Below are positions 49,401-62,414 of a DNA stretch of 64,000 bases, piece after piece (the stretch's first letter is position 1; the number at the start of each line of letters is the position of its first letter). Below the pieces are notes generated by a model. It worked only from the letters and a program-made list of their open reading frames with translations. It had not been told where the DNA came from and made no database searches. Both the position numbers and the translations under genes were made by a program. This DNA is from Puffinus mauretanicus (Eukaryota > Chordata > Aves > Procellariiformes > Procellariidae), in contig JAJKFH010002581.1 in assembly GCA_023333565.1 (NCBI GenBank), forward strand, positions 992,001 to 1,056,000, given 5' to 3'.

Positions 49401-52400
49401 ATTTGCTAGCACTGACACGTACGTGCACACAAGACCAGTTAGAACTAGGGTGTACTAAGAATATCAGATGGACTGCAGCGACGGAGTGCAAGCTCGTGCA
49501 CTGAAGCGTAATCTGTAAGCTGTCTATGTGGAACTGGCCCCCTTTATCTTCTTTGTCCTTGGTTTTCCATGCTTGTTTCTCTCCAGTCTACCTTAGTCCC
49601 TCCCTTTACACACCTTTGGTGCTTCCCCTAAACATCCCATAGTAAGTTTTGCACATTGCTGTAATCCCCTTAAAAAAATCCCATACTAAATTTCACATAG
49701 TCCCCAAATTCTCTCTGTTCTGTCCCTAAATTCTCATTCCCCTGTATCCTGTAAGAAGTCTTATACCCCTTTAGGTAATCCCTCAGTTTGCACAGCTTTC
49801 TAGGGAGTTTCCTACGCTTGTTTTAGTGGGTTTTGCATCAGGAACAATGATCTGAATCGTTCTCCTTCGATGGTTTTAGGACTAGTGCGTCGGTGTGCTC
49901 GGTTTTCGCTAATTGTTCTTCTGATCCTTGCCATAGCTTTGTATTTAATTTGCTTAGCCTTTATTCAAATAACCTAACATGTGCTGTTATATGAAAATAT
50001 CTCTGCGCTGCCTTCTGATCCTAGTTATTGGACCAAGAATGTAGTGGTCAGAGTAGAATTCATCTTGCTTAACCTTAGACGTCTGCAGTACAGGCACGGT
50101 GGACAGCTTTGTATACCCGATCTTGCTTTATACTTAGTGGAGATAAATAGTTATTTTAGGGGACATTTCTCCCATACTTCAGACATTTATATTATGATTT
50201 AAAACTTTGTTTTATTTTATAATTAGCATTGTGATACGAAAGGCGGCTAGTTAACTTGTGAATATCTGTCTAGGTTTGTACAGAATCGCACACAGAGGCG
50301 ATTAGGTTTAAGACGAGAAGAACCAGCAACAAGTTAACACCTTCTGGAAGTTCCTGTCTGCCATTCGGCATCGCAAAAGTCTAAAAATGTTTGAAGGGAG
50401 ATGAATGAGGTTCTGTAAGTGAGGACAAAGGAATTTCTGTGGATAACAGTTTGTGGGAAACTTGAAGAGCTCAATGTTATACTAGGGAAAGATGGAAAGA
50501 CAGTTGAAGAAGAGGGACTGTAATTGGAAAGAAAAGGCTGATGTGTGATGTGTGGCTGAACGTGAGCACATACCTTTAGAAGGTATGTGAAGAATTCTAG
50601 GACAAAATCAAAGATCATAGTTCAAATACCACCAACTAAAAATTGCTGAAAGTGTCATTTCTTACTATATTAAATGAAAAAAATACACACTTCCTGAGTT
50701 GAAGATCATGTTCTTTATACACAGTTCAAAACAAACTTAAGGACTTATTTTCAAAGGTGATGAGTAATTACTGTTATACTGACTTTAAGCAGAGCTGCTG
50801 TTTTTCAGTGCCTTGAAAGTTTGATCTGGGATCTCTGTGGATTTTAGGATATAAAGTGGAAGATCTTGGGTTTTGAAGTTTTTCTTATATTAATAGATGT
50901 GAGTATACTTAGTGATTTCATTTTGTCCAAGTCTGGAGCAGTTTCAGCAGATGCAGACGATGTGTTCTCAGTGGGTAGATAGATATGATCAGGAGTTTAT
51001 AGCATGTTGCATAATGTTTTCTACTTTTAGGGCTTGTGTGGGCAAAATCAAAGATCTTTCAGCAGACAAAGGAGCTTTGCTGATTATTAAGAAGATAAAT
51101 GGATGGAGATGGTATTTTGACTGTCATTGTAAAAATATAATTAAAAACCACAATATGATAGAAAACCACAGATTTAATATAGATTTAGTAGACATGCTGC
51201 ACTCACGTATTTATTACAAGACTGACATCCAAGCCTCTAACTTGTGTTCAGGCAGAGTGGAATTATTTGAAGATGTGACTTTTCTCTGTGAGCCTTATTG
51301 TAGAATAAGACAATTTTTTTTCAGTGAGTTGGAAAATACCATTAATTTACAAAACAGCATATAAAAGCTGTCATGGCATAAGGTACAAGCGAACGGTGGG
51401 AGGTAGCAAGGGATAGGGGATCTGTTACGTCTGCTGAGAGAGGCCATTGCGTCAAACACCTGCACGAGACAAGTCCACGCGTTCATGACAGAGCCAAACC
51501 TTATCAACAGCTGCAGAGTCTCAGTCTCAGTGCTCCTGCTTTTACTATCTGGGGCAAACATCCCCGGGTAGCTAGGCAGCAGCGTTCGGTCATTACTCAT
51601 TTCCCCTTCACTCTGTCCTGCAAGAACAGCTGTTTGCTGTTTTTCTGCATTTTGAGATCTAGGGTAGAGATTGAATAGTACCTGAGGATGAAGTCACTTC
51701 TTCATATTTGTAAAATTGGTTTGATCAGAGGATTACAGATTTTCCAGCATTATGGTTTTCTTTCTTTCTCATCTGTTTTTGTTCTCTTCACATCCCTGCT
51801 TCCCTAAATAGCGCCTCAGAAATTCTTGCGTTCTCTATGGTCATCTTTGACTTGGCTGTATCACTTAGCTTTTGCTAACCAGAAGACAGAAATACTTCTT
51901 TCTTGAAGTTATTTCTACAATGTAATATTATCCGGTGGAACATTACCCTGAATCCCTCAAAAAATGAGAATCGTTAAGCTCTGGAAGACCTAGGGTCACT
52001 TTAATCATTTGCAGATGCCTACGAACACACACCGTGGTGTGCATAGTGCTTGGGATGTGTTAGGGGAAAGGAAACCTGGGCTCAAAAATGCTTGGAGGAT
52101 GAGAAGAGAGGAGAGCCAAAGGGGAAGGATTATTACCAGAATATAACAAGGTTTTGCAAACTGGCCAAAGGGGTGGGCTTTGGCATGGCAGGAGTCGGGG
52201 GAGCTGCAAGGCACAGATGGAAAAGGAAAGAGCGTGTCAGCAGTTTTCTCACTCAGTTTGAGTAAAGACGATAGGGAAAATCAATCTCTCTTATGCTATG
52301 AGAATGTAAGGCAAAATATCTAAAATGCCTACGTTTATTTTTTTTTTTCCACAAGTGGGATAATCCAGCATTTAAGTCTGAAGGCAAAGATTCATTGGCT

Positions 52401-53280
52401 CAGCTGGATATCTAAAGGTATCATATTTATAGACCAGCTATTTCAGGAATGGAGCCTGTGTTCTTTTGCATCACTTAAGGCAAAATATAACCTTGGCAAA
52501 CAAAACCACTGGCAATATTTGCAGTTGCGTCATTCTCAAGTGAGTATTTAACATCAGAAAACGTTAGGACATTCATGATAAGCCACTGTTTTTACATAAT
52601 TCTGTCAGCTATGGCTGTCCAGTGGCTGCAGTACAGTACCTTGAACAGAAAATGTTCACTATCACAAGTTAAAGCAGCATGGGGTAGGTAACTGGATTAT
52701 GATATTGGTGTCAAACTGTGAAATAAACTTAATACAGTAATAGGGTGTCAAAATGTGATTTGAAACTAAAGTTTAAGAGGTTTATTTTTTTCTCCAGGAA
52801 TAAAAAGAATAAAAACAGGAATCTGGCTCAATGACAATTCTTTAAGTTATGGATAATGCATAGTAATTTGCTTCAAAAGACAAATACCTTTATGGGTTTT
52901 GTGCCTTATTCTGTGGATAGTCTTTTATGTGAACTGCCTTAGACAGAGATTTTGACTGAGCTCTGTACTTTGAAGAAACTTCATAACGAATTTTGGACCG
53001 AGTCAAGATTCAATTGGGTAGTCACGCTAAGGGGTGCATTTATGGTGGCAGACATGGAAAAATATGGCAGAACAGATCAGAACTAAACGCTCAAAAAAAA
53101 TCTATTAAAAAAAGTTTTGTTAAAATGTTTACTAACCAAAGACTTTATTCACAAGATGGGAAGAGCTGAAATAGTGTGCAGTGGGATGCTAACCTAACCA
53201 GTTAAGTCTTTCAGCGAGAGATATCTGAAGGAAGAAACTGCAGATCAGTCAGGTTCTCATTTTATCTGTCTGTCTTAATT
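46471..53280. other. gene-poor AT-rich intergenic region
   Basis: No host exon is supported downstream of DCAF13. There is a short tandem repeat at 49009-49046, a somewhat GC-richer block at about 49.1-49.45 kb, an unexplained 150-codon frame at 50912-51364 and another GC-richer block at about 51.37-51.60 kb. In other amniotes RIMS2 follows DCAF13, but none of its exons is visible here. Confidence 0.7.
49009..49046. repeat. short tandem repeat, 16-bp unit
   Basis: The unit TACAACCTGTGTGCAA occurs twice in full (49009-49024 and 49025-49040) and then a partial third time (TACAAC). Related CTGTGTGCACACC follows within 20 bases. Confidence 0.8.
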
Positions 53281-53289
53281 CAACCTGCT

Positions 53290-55850
53290 TTTCATATCAT
53301 CAGAAGTGTAAGAGTTCGGCTGCCTTAAGCTGTCCTATCAGAAGCCCATGCCTTCACAGTTTTCCAAATTTTCTTGCAAAACTGCTGCTTCAGTGAACAC
53401 TCTGCTGAAAATGTCCCCCGGGTTTGCTTGGCTTTGGGGATGCCAACGTTCATGTGTCTTGGGCCATGATGTAAAGGCATGCCCAGTCCAAGAAGAGGGC
53501 CTGCTTTAGTCTGTGCAACTACGTCTCTGAGTAACCAAGGGGAATACCAATGTTGAAAGCAGTTTTCCACCCATTCCTTCCTGACCCGCAGGTATATGTT
53601 TAATGCATAGCTACAAAAGACTCCTCGCTTGTCGTGGAGGGCGTTAGATTTCCCTGCTGGAGGCCAGCCACAGAAAAGCAAGGCTTTCCACTCGGTCATT
53701 TACTCACAGATGCAATCGTGCAAAAGTTGCTGTTTTAGTAAGTGAGCTAATAACACTTCTCAAGACTTCCCCCTTATGGAGCAATACAATCATCTGAGGT
53801 CACACTGGTTTTCACCACCTTTGTTTTTTGACTTTCTGACTTCAGGACATTTTATTCAGTTCTGACAGTTCTTTAGCAGCATGTTTTTTATCAGTGTCTC
53901 CAGGAGGCAGATACCATCAGCAATGTCCAGACCTACACGTGCGTGACCTGACCGCAGAACTTCACTGTCTTGAAGATCTGTTACCTCCAAAATACAGTAA
54001 ATTCAGTATTAACTCCAAACTAACTGGTTAGAGATCTTGGCCCATCTGGTGTCTTAATGAAAACCACAAAATTTTCTGGGTATTGTACAGAGTCACTGAA
54101 AAATTTCAGAGATCCTCTTGAAAGCTTTCTGAAAGTCAGCACAATCTAGGTGTTTGGTATGTGCCATGTGTTGCTGGTGTGCGTTGGTTGTTCAGTGACA
54201 GTGCCCAGCCTGAAAATACAGTCAGCATAAGATCAGGCTGCCAGAAGTAATTTCTTGTTCTAAAAGTACCTGAAAATGCAGCGATGTTGCAAATCTAATT
54301 CAGCGTAAGTATGTAGAAGAATTTTCTGGAGAGGACTGTGATGCTATGTCGGTTTTACAGTTGCTAAAAGTGTCTTTCAGGTAGTTTTTTGAAGTTTTTT
54401 CTTCTACGTTCTTCTACAGTGGACTCATTCTCTTGTGCTCAGTTCAAGATTTAGGGCATCATTTTCTGTTCCTCTTTGGTGCCTTCTCTGAGCAGATCTG
54501 ATCTGTTTTACCCTATGCTGTGCCTTCCAGTTCTTCATTTTTAATCTACTTTAAGCTTAACGCAAGATGATTTTCTCAGAGTTATTGTCTTATTTGAATT
54601 ATCCAAATTGATTTTTTTTCAGGTGACAGGGCAGTTTCAGCATGTAGTGAAAGTTTCCTCTCCTCTTTAATTTGTTTTTTTGGATGGTAATAATATTTCC
54701 TCATTTGTTTTTTATTAATTCATTCTAGCTATGATTAAAATCACCTGCAAGCTTTTTGTGGTTGGAAGACAATCCTTGGGAGCTCCCTTTTTGCTGCCTG
54801 CCAATGTGATTGTCTTTTCTTCATAACAATTTATTCCCTTTTTCCTTTTTTAATGGCATTTTGGCCTGAGCATTTGAGAGGTTCTGCTTTGCCAGTCCCT
54901 CTCTGATGATGCCACTCTGTAGCAATGCAGTGACCCACCCTCCTTTTTCTAGCCATTGAAAAATACCAGAAAATTCTTAGTTCTACTAACATATTTTACT
55001 AAAGATCCTCAAAATTTCTTTACGTGAAAGCTGAAAATTATACCTGTCTGTGGAAAACTTGTTTTTTAAGAACTGACATTTAAATTCCATACATTTGAGT
55101 GGTGATTTTCTTATTTGTTTCTTCTGCAAGTATTTGCTTTAAATTTATTTTCACGATGACAGCACATATGTTGTACTCACTGTTGGCACATACAACTTAC
55201 ATGCCCAAACATTCAGAGGAACAAACAAAAATTTCTGCAGGTTAAAACCTGGTATGCCTGTGTTTTTGTTACAACCAGTCTGATGTGATTTTGTGGGCAG
55301 AAGAGCATGTTCTTGCCATCAACGGATGATTTAGTTATCAAAATTGGATGAGCTCTTCATCGGTGCTGCTGTATGAACAAATTCTTGGTACGAAGTCATG
55401 TTCAGTCCATAATTAGTTGTCCCTACTCTTCCATTCATGCCCAGCCATGTCAACGAGGGTGTCTGCTGCTAATGAAGTTCTGTAAGATGTTTTAGAAAGT
55501 GGTTTCATATCATGGTATCACTTGGAGGGTTTTCATCCTCACCTATTACTTTGAACTGTGTACCTGCTCCTTTGCCATTAATTGGTTCCTTGTCTGTCTC
55601 ACAGGGCTCTTTACATGGTGTCACTCAGAATCAGTGCAACTCTCTCTTTCCCTCCAGCTGGGGAACCTGAGTAGTTCATGATTTTATTATTGTTCTTCAA
55701 TTTGATACAATCTGTTCCTGACCATCTGTACCCACTCATGCTGAGAATATCAATACTGTAATTTTCCATCTCCTTCATAACTTGAGCTGATTTTTCCAGC
55801 TTGCAGCATTGTATGTACATGCCAGAATCTTATACATAACATGGAGTGAC
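53290..55850 (-). mobile_element. decayed RTE-type non-LTR retrotransposon (endonuclease, reverse transcriptase, C-terminal domain)
   Basis: Read on the - strand from 55.85 to 53.3 kb, conserved pieces of an RTE-type ORF2 appear in the correct order across several frames. WHVHTMLQAGK (55792-55824) matches the endonuclease start WNVRTMxxAGK. EMENYSIDIL, YRW, NYSG and RVALILS lie in 55611-55790. AHKITSDW (in 55275-55331) matches the HKxTW motif. ANSEYNICAVIVK (55134-55187) matches the SDH-type endonuclease end. For the polymerase, ADFQKAF (54120-54140) is motif A, and GLDIADGICLLETL (53892-53933) is motif C, with ADG in place of ADD. KTVKAWASDR (about 53330-53360) matches the C-terminal WxxVKxxAxDR motif. 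Stops and frameshifts are many, so it is long dead. CR1 has a different endonuclease and is excluded. RTE elements are known in some birds (AviRTE), but this copy could be older. Confidence 0.75.
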
Positions 55851-56170
55851 TCTGGAGCAGCAGCTACTTCAAGGTTCGAGCTCCTTGCTGGGGCAGGATT
55901 GGACTGATGCTTGTTGCACAGATTCATTTGGGACTATCCGCTAATCCAAGGACTGAGATGGAAATTGTCATGGAGACAAAGTGAAGACTTAGCCAGTAAT
56001 ATTTTTAAAGAGGAAGGTGGTCAGCCTTGCATCCGGCTCCCACGCTTGAAGAATCGAGAGAGAAATTTCTGTCTGGCCTCTATCTTTGATGTACCCAGCC
56101 TTGGTAGACCTGTCGGGAGCTTACATAATCCTGCTGACATAACTCTTTGGATCAGAGTCTCCTAAGCAAC
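55851..56170 (-). mobile_element. possible 5' region of the RTE relic
   Basis: The sequence directly upstream (on the - strand) of the endonuclease is more GC-rich than its surroundings up to about 56.17 kb and then returns to AT-rich. It could be the element's 5' UTR or early ORF. No protein motif is recognised, and the 84-codon + strand frame at 55911-56165 is not known to me. Confidence 0.3.
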
Positions 56171-57849
56171 CCAACACAGCAAGGTACTAGTTTCAGAAAT
56201 GGGGGAAAATGTGGGTTTGCCTGAAAAATGTGTGGGGGGGGTGCATGCGTGTGTGTACTCTGCATAATTCTGGCAGTTTGTATACTAGTATACTCAGAAT
56301 TAAGCAGGTTAATTTAGATTTTCCTCTATTTGTTCATATCTGGTGCTTAGACGACTTTGAAAATCCTATTTTCAGCCATCAGCTAATTTCATTTACATAG
56401 AAAATACTACAACTGTCTTTTGTTGTTGTCTGGTGGACTATTTTATTATCGTTTTTTTGAAATGCTTTTTTCTTCACATAATGTCTTGAAGTAAAGTGCT
56501 TCTAAACGGCATGTGATTAGAAATCTGATAAATTAGGTCCTTTCAGTATTTAACTAATCTGTCAGGTCCTGCAGACTCCTACATTTGTGTGTGTGTGTGA
56601 GAATATGAGGGAAAATAAAGATGCATAATGGATGATAACAAGAGGTTTCCGAGATGTTATAAACCACAGGAGTGAAGTTCAGATAGTTTATGGTCCAGTT
56701 AACAGAAACTCTCAATAGAATTCTCTCTCTATAAATCAAAGTTCGTCTGTTGCTTATTTTCTATATGTGGTTCTGACTCATGAATCTATGCCCTGTAGAA
56801 ATTTCTATTCCTTCTTGAGTCATGCAAATGTTACCTCCGATCACCCAGATCTTGTTTTCTCCAGTGGTTAGCTCTGTTGCACCCTACTCTGTTGTCATGT
56901 ATTTTTTACTTCATGCAACGTCACTGTTTTGGGAAAAAAATATCATGTTGATTTTTCTTCTTTTTCAAAAATAATGTAGAATTCGTTGTACCAAAATTGG
57001 AGAAGTACAAGAGGCAATCAGTATATACATGATGTAGAACCAAATAGGAAAAAAGTTAATGTGAACAGAATACTTTATGCTACTTCCTTCATGCTACCTT
57101 CATCCTGCTTCTGAGGAGGAAGGTCTGAATAGAGCAAAACATCATTGATAAGCACATGTGGGCATCATCAGATAGAGAGACAATATATTCCTCCCTATGA
57201 AAGGGTTTAGTCAGGTAGTGAACAGGTTTACCTTTTCCTCTTTAAGTTATTCTGTGAAAGAGTAAAGCAAAGCTGAAACATCTTTGCATATGCTTCTCAC
57301 CCTATGTACAGATACAGAAAAAAACATGACATAAAGCAATGGAGTTAATGGGGTATGAAATCATGGACAGTAACAGTGTCTTCAGGGCAATAGCAAATGA
57401 ATATATAAAAGCCTAAGATGCTTCATCAGGTGGACAAGGTCACAGGAGGCAACTTTCTGACTAGAAAAGAGGAACAGTTCCTTGTGAGAGAAGCAAGCAG
57501 CCATGTGTCCAACATGTACTCGTGGCTTTCAGGGTGTGAGTCAGCAGTGTCGTCGCTTGCTGGCCTGCAGTCATCTGCTACTACGGGTTAGATACAGCTC
57601 TTCCATTTGTAAATCTTAGGCTGCATCTGCTGAAGGATAGAAAGAGTTTACCTTTTTCTTCTGTAGAAGAAAGGTTGAGGTGTTGAGCAATGGAAGTGCT
57701 TTCAGTAACAGCCAGATCGGCAAAATCTGACTGCCTATTTTGAAATGAGGTTGTCGATGGTCTGCTGCAGGCAATGGCCTAAATGACATTTTTATGTATT
57801 GAAGTGGGTTGTCTTTGAAGTCAGATCAAATGTCTCATCTGTTGGTCAA
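56171..57849. other. intergenic, nothing recognised
   Basis: AT-rich sequence with only a short GGGGGGG run at about 56234 and a (TG)n run at 56586-56599. No exon or transposon was recognised. Confidence 0.7.
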
Positions 57850-58300
57850 TAAAGGGCAACTGTCATGGTGTCATGGTGCTGGTGAAAGGGCTGGAAGGAA
57901 TGTCCTATGAGGAGCGGCTGAAGACTCTGGGTTTGTCTAGTTTGGAGACAAGGAGGCTGAGGGATGATGTTACTGCTCTCCACAGCTTCCTGAGGAGGGG
58001 AAGCGGAGAGGGAGGTGCTGATCTCTTCTCCCTGGTATCCAGTGACAGGACACGTGGGAATGGTTCAAAGCTGCGCCAGGGGAGGTTTAGACTGGACATT
58101 AGGAAGCATTTCTTTACTGAGAGGGTGGCCAAATACCGGAACAGGCTTCCTAGAGAGGTGGTCGATGCCCCAAGCCTGTCAGTGTTTAAGAGGCATTTGG
58201 ACAATGCTCTTAATAACATGCTTTAACTTTTGGTCAACCCTGAATTGGTCAGGCAGTTGGACTAGATGATCATTGTACGTCCCTTCCAACTGAAATATTC
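57850..58300 (+). mobile_element. CR1 LINE, 5'-truncated 3' end
   Basis: It reads the end of CR1 ORF2 for about 115 codons: [40 protein letters not shown] and [20 protein letters not shown]. The 3' UTR (CAGGCAGTTGGACTAGATGA, CCTTCCAACTGAAATATTCT) follows. The tail has grown into the pentanucleotide repeat described next. Confidence 0.95.
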
Positions 58301-58348
58301 TGTTCTATTCTACTCTACTCTATTCTACTCTACTCTATTCTATTCTAC
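58298..58348. repeat. (TTCTA/TCTAC)n pentanucleotide repeat at a CR1 3' end
   Basis: About ten imperfect 5-base units (TTCTA, CTCTA) directly continue the CR1 tail, as if the normal ATTCTATG-type tail had expanded. Confidence 0.9.
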
Positions 58349-61300
58349 CAAAGGCAAAATTGGTAAAGCTTGCAACCTGGAGACTGGATCCATGGTCTGT
58401 ATAGTTAGGGAAAGCAAAGAGGGAAAACCCCTAGGTCACTGCTGTAAATCATTATTTCCTTGGAGAAGGCAGGTTGCCAGTTTCATTAAAACTAGATGAC
58501 CAGAAAAGTAACCCATTTTTGATGCTGATTTGTCAAATGTTGACTTGTCGTACAGTCCTCTTGGGGTGCAGTGATTTTTATGTAAGTAGCAATGCTTTAT
58601 TTCCATATATAACTCATTTTTCTATATCTTTTATGACTGAGTTTTGGACATGGGTACGTTAAAGGCTACTTTTCATGGTTTTTGCACTGCTGACAGCCAT
58701 TAATGCTTCTGAAAATGATGGTGAATGACAGGTAAATACCTATGAAATCCATAGTATCACCAACAAAATGCCATCAATTTTTGTTGATGGCTTCTTGCTT
58801 GCTGTCCTTTGAAATAGCTGGCACAGGGGAGAATATGCCCACAGAAAGGTGGCTACTCATCAGAACAGCTCATATTCAAGACAGAAATATAGGAAAGAAT
58901 GCACCCAGATAACTAGAGGAATTTATTTGGATGTTTACTGTTAACACACTGGTGGAAAATAAAAAAGATTATTAATCTATCCACTGTTATGGGGAGAAGT
59001 ACAACAGTGGTGAGGTGAGCATTGTAAGGATGGCATTACTGAAGCAACTGTAAACATCTGACCCTCGGTGCAGCTGGATACCTTCTTGCTTTTGCACATT
59101 CAACAGGTTTATTGCCCCCCCTAAATTAACGTATAGAACAAATTTAGTCCACTATGTGGTCAATGCTAGAAAGTTTCAATGTCTGCTCATTTTGGTCTGT
59201 GGGAGAACACGTGAATTTGCTGTGGAAATCTTTGCTGCGCAAAAGTAGAGATGAGGCTGGGAAGTCTTTCTGCGCAAGTGTATCCTGTTTGGGCTTTGTA
59301 GTACACCAACTTTCTAGCGCTGATCTGAATTGCAGTACGGTGGTTAATGAAATACAGGCTAAGCAGCAGCTGTAGCTCAGCGTTGTGTACTTTCTAGGTA
59401 TTAGGGTAGTTACTGGTTCTTTCTTTTCCTTTCCAATTCATAAACCCCCTGCTTTTGAAAGTGTCGTGCACTAATTTTATGGTGGATGTAGTCCCTTTTA
59501 TAAGAGACAAGGCAGGCTTTAACAGCTGATAGTCTAAAGTATTGTCTCACTAAGAGATTCCTTGCACACTGAGAGTGAAATAAGTCCCTTTAAATTCAAA
59601 GAAGGAAATTCACTACACTTTATTTTTTTTATATACCTCTTTGAAATGCAAGATGAAATGTCAAGAATTGGCTCATATTTTATTACCTCTTCCCTTCAAT
59701 CCCTTACTTTGCAAGACAATTCTTCACAGAGAATGCTTTTTTTTCTGTCCACTGTCAAAACAGATAATTTGTCCAAGCTGCTGCTTCTCCTACCTCACCG
59801 TCATCAGGAAAAGCTGGAAATAAAAATAAAAATATAAAGTTATTATCCACTAATATTTTAAATATCTTCGTTGTCTGTTATCAATCCTAACATATACTTT
59901 TCAAGTCAATTTGTAAGATACTGTAGCCTAGGGAAGGTAATAGTTGTACTCAAAAGTTGTATATTTTCTTAGAATAATATTGCTAGTAAAAATAGCCAAG
60001 CTTTTGTGCACATGAATCCCTTCTCAGAATGTTTTGATTTCCTACTTATTAGGAAATCATTATGAATCTAATTATATTAATGTAGCTAGTGAATGAATCT
60101 TGTTTTAATCATACTTGTGCTTTTAAGTATGGCAGAATCCTGGTCTGGAGAGCAGAACACAAAGCAGGCATGCGTTTGCTGACTCTCATTTGGCTTAATG
60201 CAATTTTTCCCTTAGCCTAGTAAAATGCCAAAGTTGATTAATGTTGATTAATACTGTTCTTCATAAACTTTTCATGCTGCACAGTTTGATTTTATCCGAG
60301 GTATGTCAACTAGTATCATGGGGAGCTTTTTCAGGAAAACAGTACTAGAAAGTGTCAAATAAGTGCTAATGATCTCAATATACAAGAAAGAAATTGATTT
60401 CCAATTAGACTTTAGCTTTTGTCATTCTAGTGCCTTCTGTCTCTGGAGTATAAAAAAATGAAAATACTGGCTACTTTCTTCATGTACCGGAGCTAAAATT
60501 GTAATGAAAGACTGTTTGCTTGAATTAAAAAAAAATTACCTGTACCCTTATGCTTTTAGAAGCAGTTTAGCAGTGCTACCACTTCTGCCTTTACCTATTA
60601 TTTGAATTAATTGAACTTCCTGATTAATTTTCTCATCATTTAGCAGATGTGAAACCTAGATAGGTGGATTTCTAGATAGAAAATACCATATGCTAAGCTT
60701 TAATTATCATCCCTTTCAGGCATATTTTCATTATCAAACCTGCTATATTCCAGGTCTAGGAGAATTAACCTTAGTTGAAAAACCAAGTCCAGTTGCCTTT
60801 GGATTTTGAGGAAAATAAGCAGTCAAACCAGTGTTTTCTTTCTCTCGCCAACAGAAAGGCCACAACTTAAACTGGGTGCAATGAAAGAAGGACCTCAGTA
60901 ATGGGCTGGTTTTGCATGGATGGATGTTACTTTGAGAACTTCCCGCTCGTGTGATACTTTGGGAAAAGCTTAAATAGTTCTTCTCCAGCAATGCCCCTCT
61001 GCCTCCAAAACCCTCTCTCCTTATTTTTCTTCAAAGATCTTACCATCTTACTATGATGTCCTTGAAAAAATAGTCATCTTCCACTTATTTAGTGTTGCTA
61101 CCTTTATCTTATTGCCGCCTTCTCATTTCAACCTGCTGCATTTATCTGAGTTACCCATCCATTGCATTTTGTCTGTGGCTCTCTGAGCTTTCTGTGGCAA
61201 CAGGCTGTTGTCTGTGCTATTTTTTCTATCAATATCTAGGGCACTAGACTCTTCATACATGACTAGGCTTTCTAGGCATCACTGTAATAATAATAATTCA

Positions 61301-62414
61301 GGATATTATTCCTACTTTTAATAATGAATAATGAATTGAGAGACAGAATCACATAGTAGAGTCCATTAAAAAAAAGGGGCAAACAATCATTTCTATCTTG
61401 TATAAAATCAGGAGATTTGGGACTTTCAAGCTGTCACTACAATAGGACTGAATATATTCCTGAGACCTGGTACAGGATACTCTGTGCCAACTCTGAAGGA
61501 CAATCTTATGACTGAATGAAAAAAAAATCACATGGGGCTTAAGAATACTAGTGTTTCTTCTGAAGCAGCTTGAGTGTCAGAAATGTAGGAGGGGTCAGGG
61601 AAGAGGCATTAGAAGGCAGCAAACAGGGAAGGCAATGCTGCATCCATACCTTACAGGAACATGTAATAACGTTCTAGGCACCTACTGTGCCAATGTGAGC
61701 CCGCGTTTTATGTGTTGAATAATGTCTATATACTCATTATTTTGGATTTTGAAACCCGAATAGTATCTGACAACTCAGAACGGTTACAAAGAAACCAAAG
61801 TGCCTAATCTGGGGACAATTTTTCATACCAATGAAGGTATTAAATACCAATGAATGTCCTGTGAGTGACCAATAAAAATAGACTCTTGTATGGTTTTGGT
61901 AGGATTCTTGAAAATTAACTGGACAATTACTACATTGTTGAAAACAAAATCCTTGACTTATTACTATCAGGGCCTGTTAGAGTGCAGGAATTAACTTACT
62001 GCCCAGTTACTTAGAAACATTGGTGGTACAGGTCAGGAATCAAACAGAAATATATAACCGAAGAACTCTCATTATGCAGGAATTTTTAACTTCTTTCAAA
62101 AATTCCTCCTTTGAGTTTCAACTGACTAACTGAACAGCAATCAAAATTGAATTGTCAAATTCAGACAGAAAATAGTGAGTAAGTTTAAGATCCTCTAAAG
62201 ACTTCTACCTACACCTTTAATTTAGCACGTTATATGTCACACTTGGTTCAGTCAGAGTATTTGAAACTGAGCATGTAAACAGAATTGCAGGAATAAGACA
62301 TGATAAAGTTTTTAGAATTGATCAAATTTACAACCTTATGAACCGTATGTCTGTGTAAAATTGCTCTGGACAAAACATCCCAAGCTCTAGAAATCATTTT
62401 TATCAAGTATCCCA
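58349..62414. other. intergenic, nothing recognised
   Basis: About 4 kb of AT-rich unique sequence. I see no exon, transposon or RNA gene. Open frames are under 100 codons and lack recognisable motifs. Confidence 0.7.

Noticed and set aside
53325..53699. 124-codon - strand frame as an independent gene
   Set aside because: Its C-terminal part resembles the end of an RTE ORF2 and it is collinear with the other RTE motifs, so it is treated as part of the relic.
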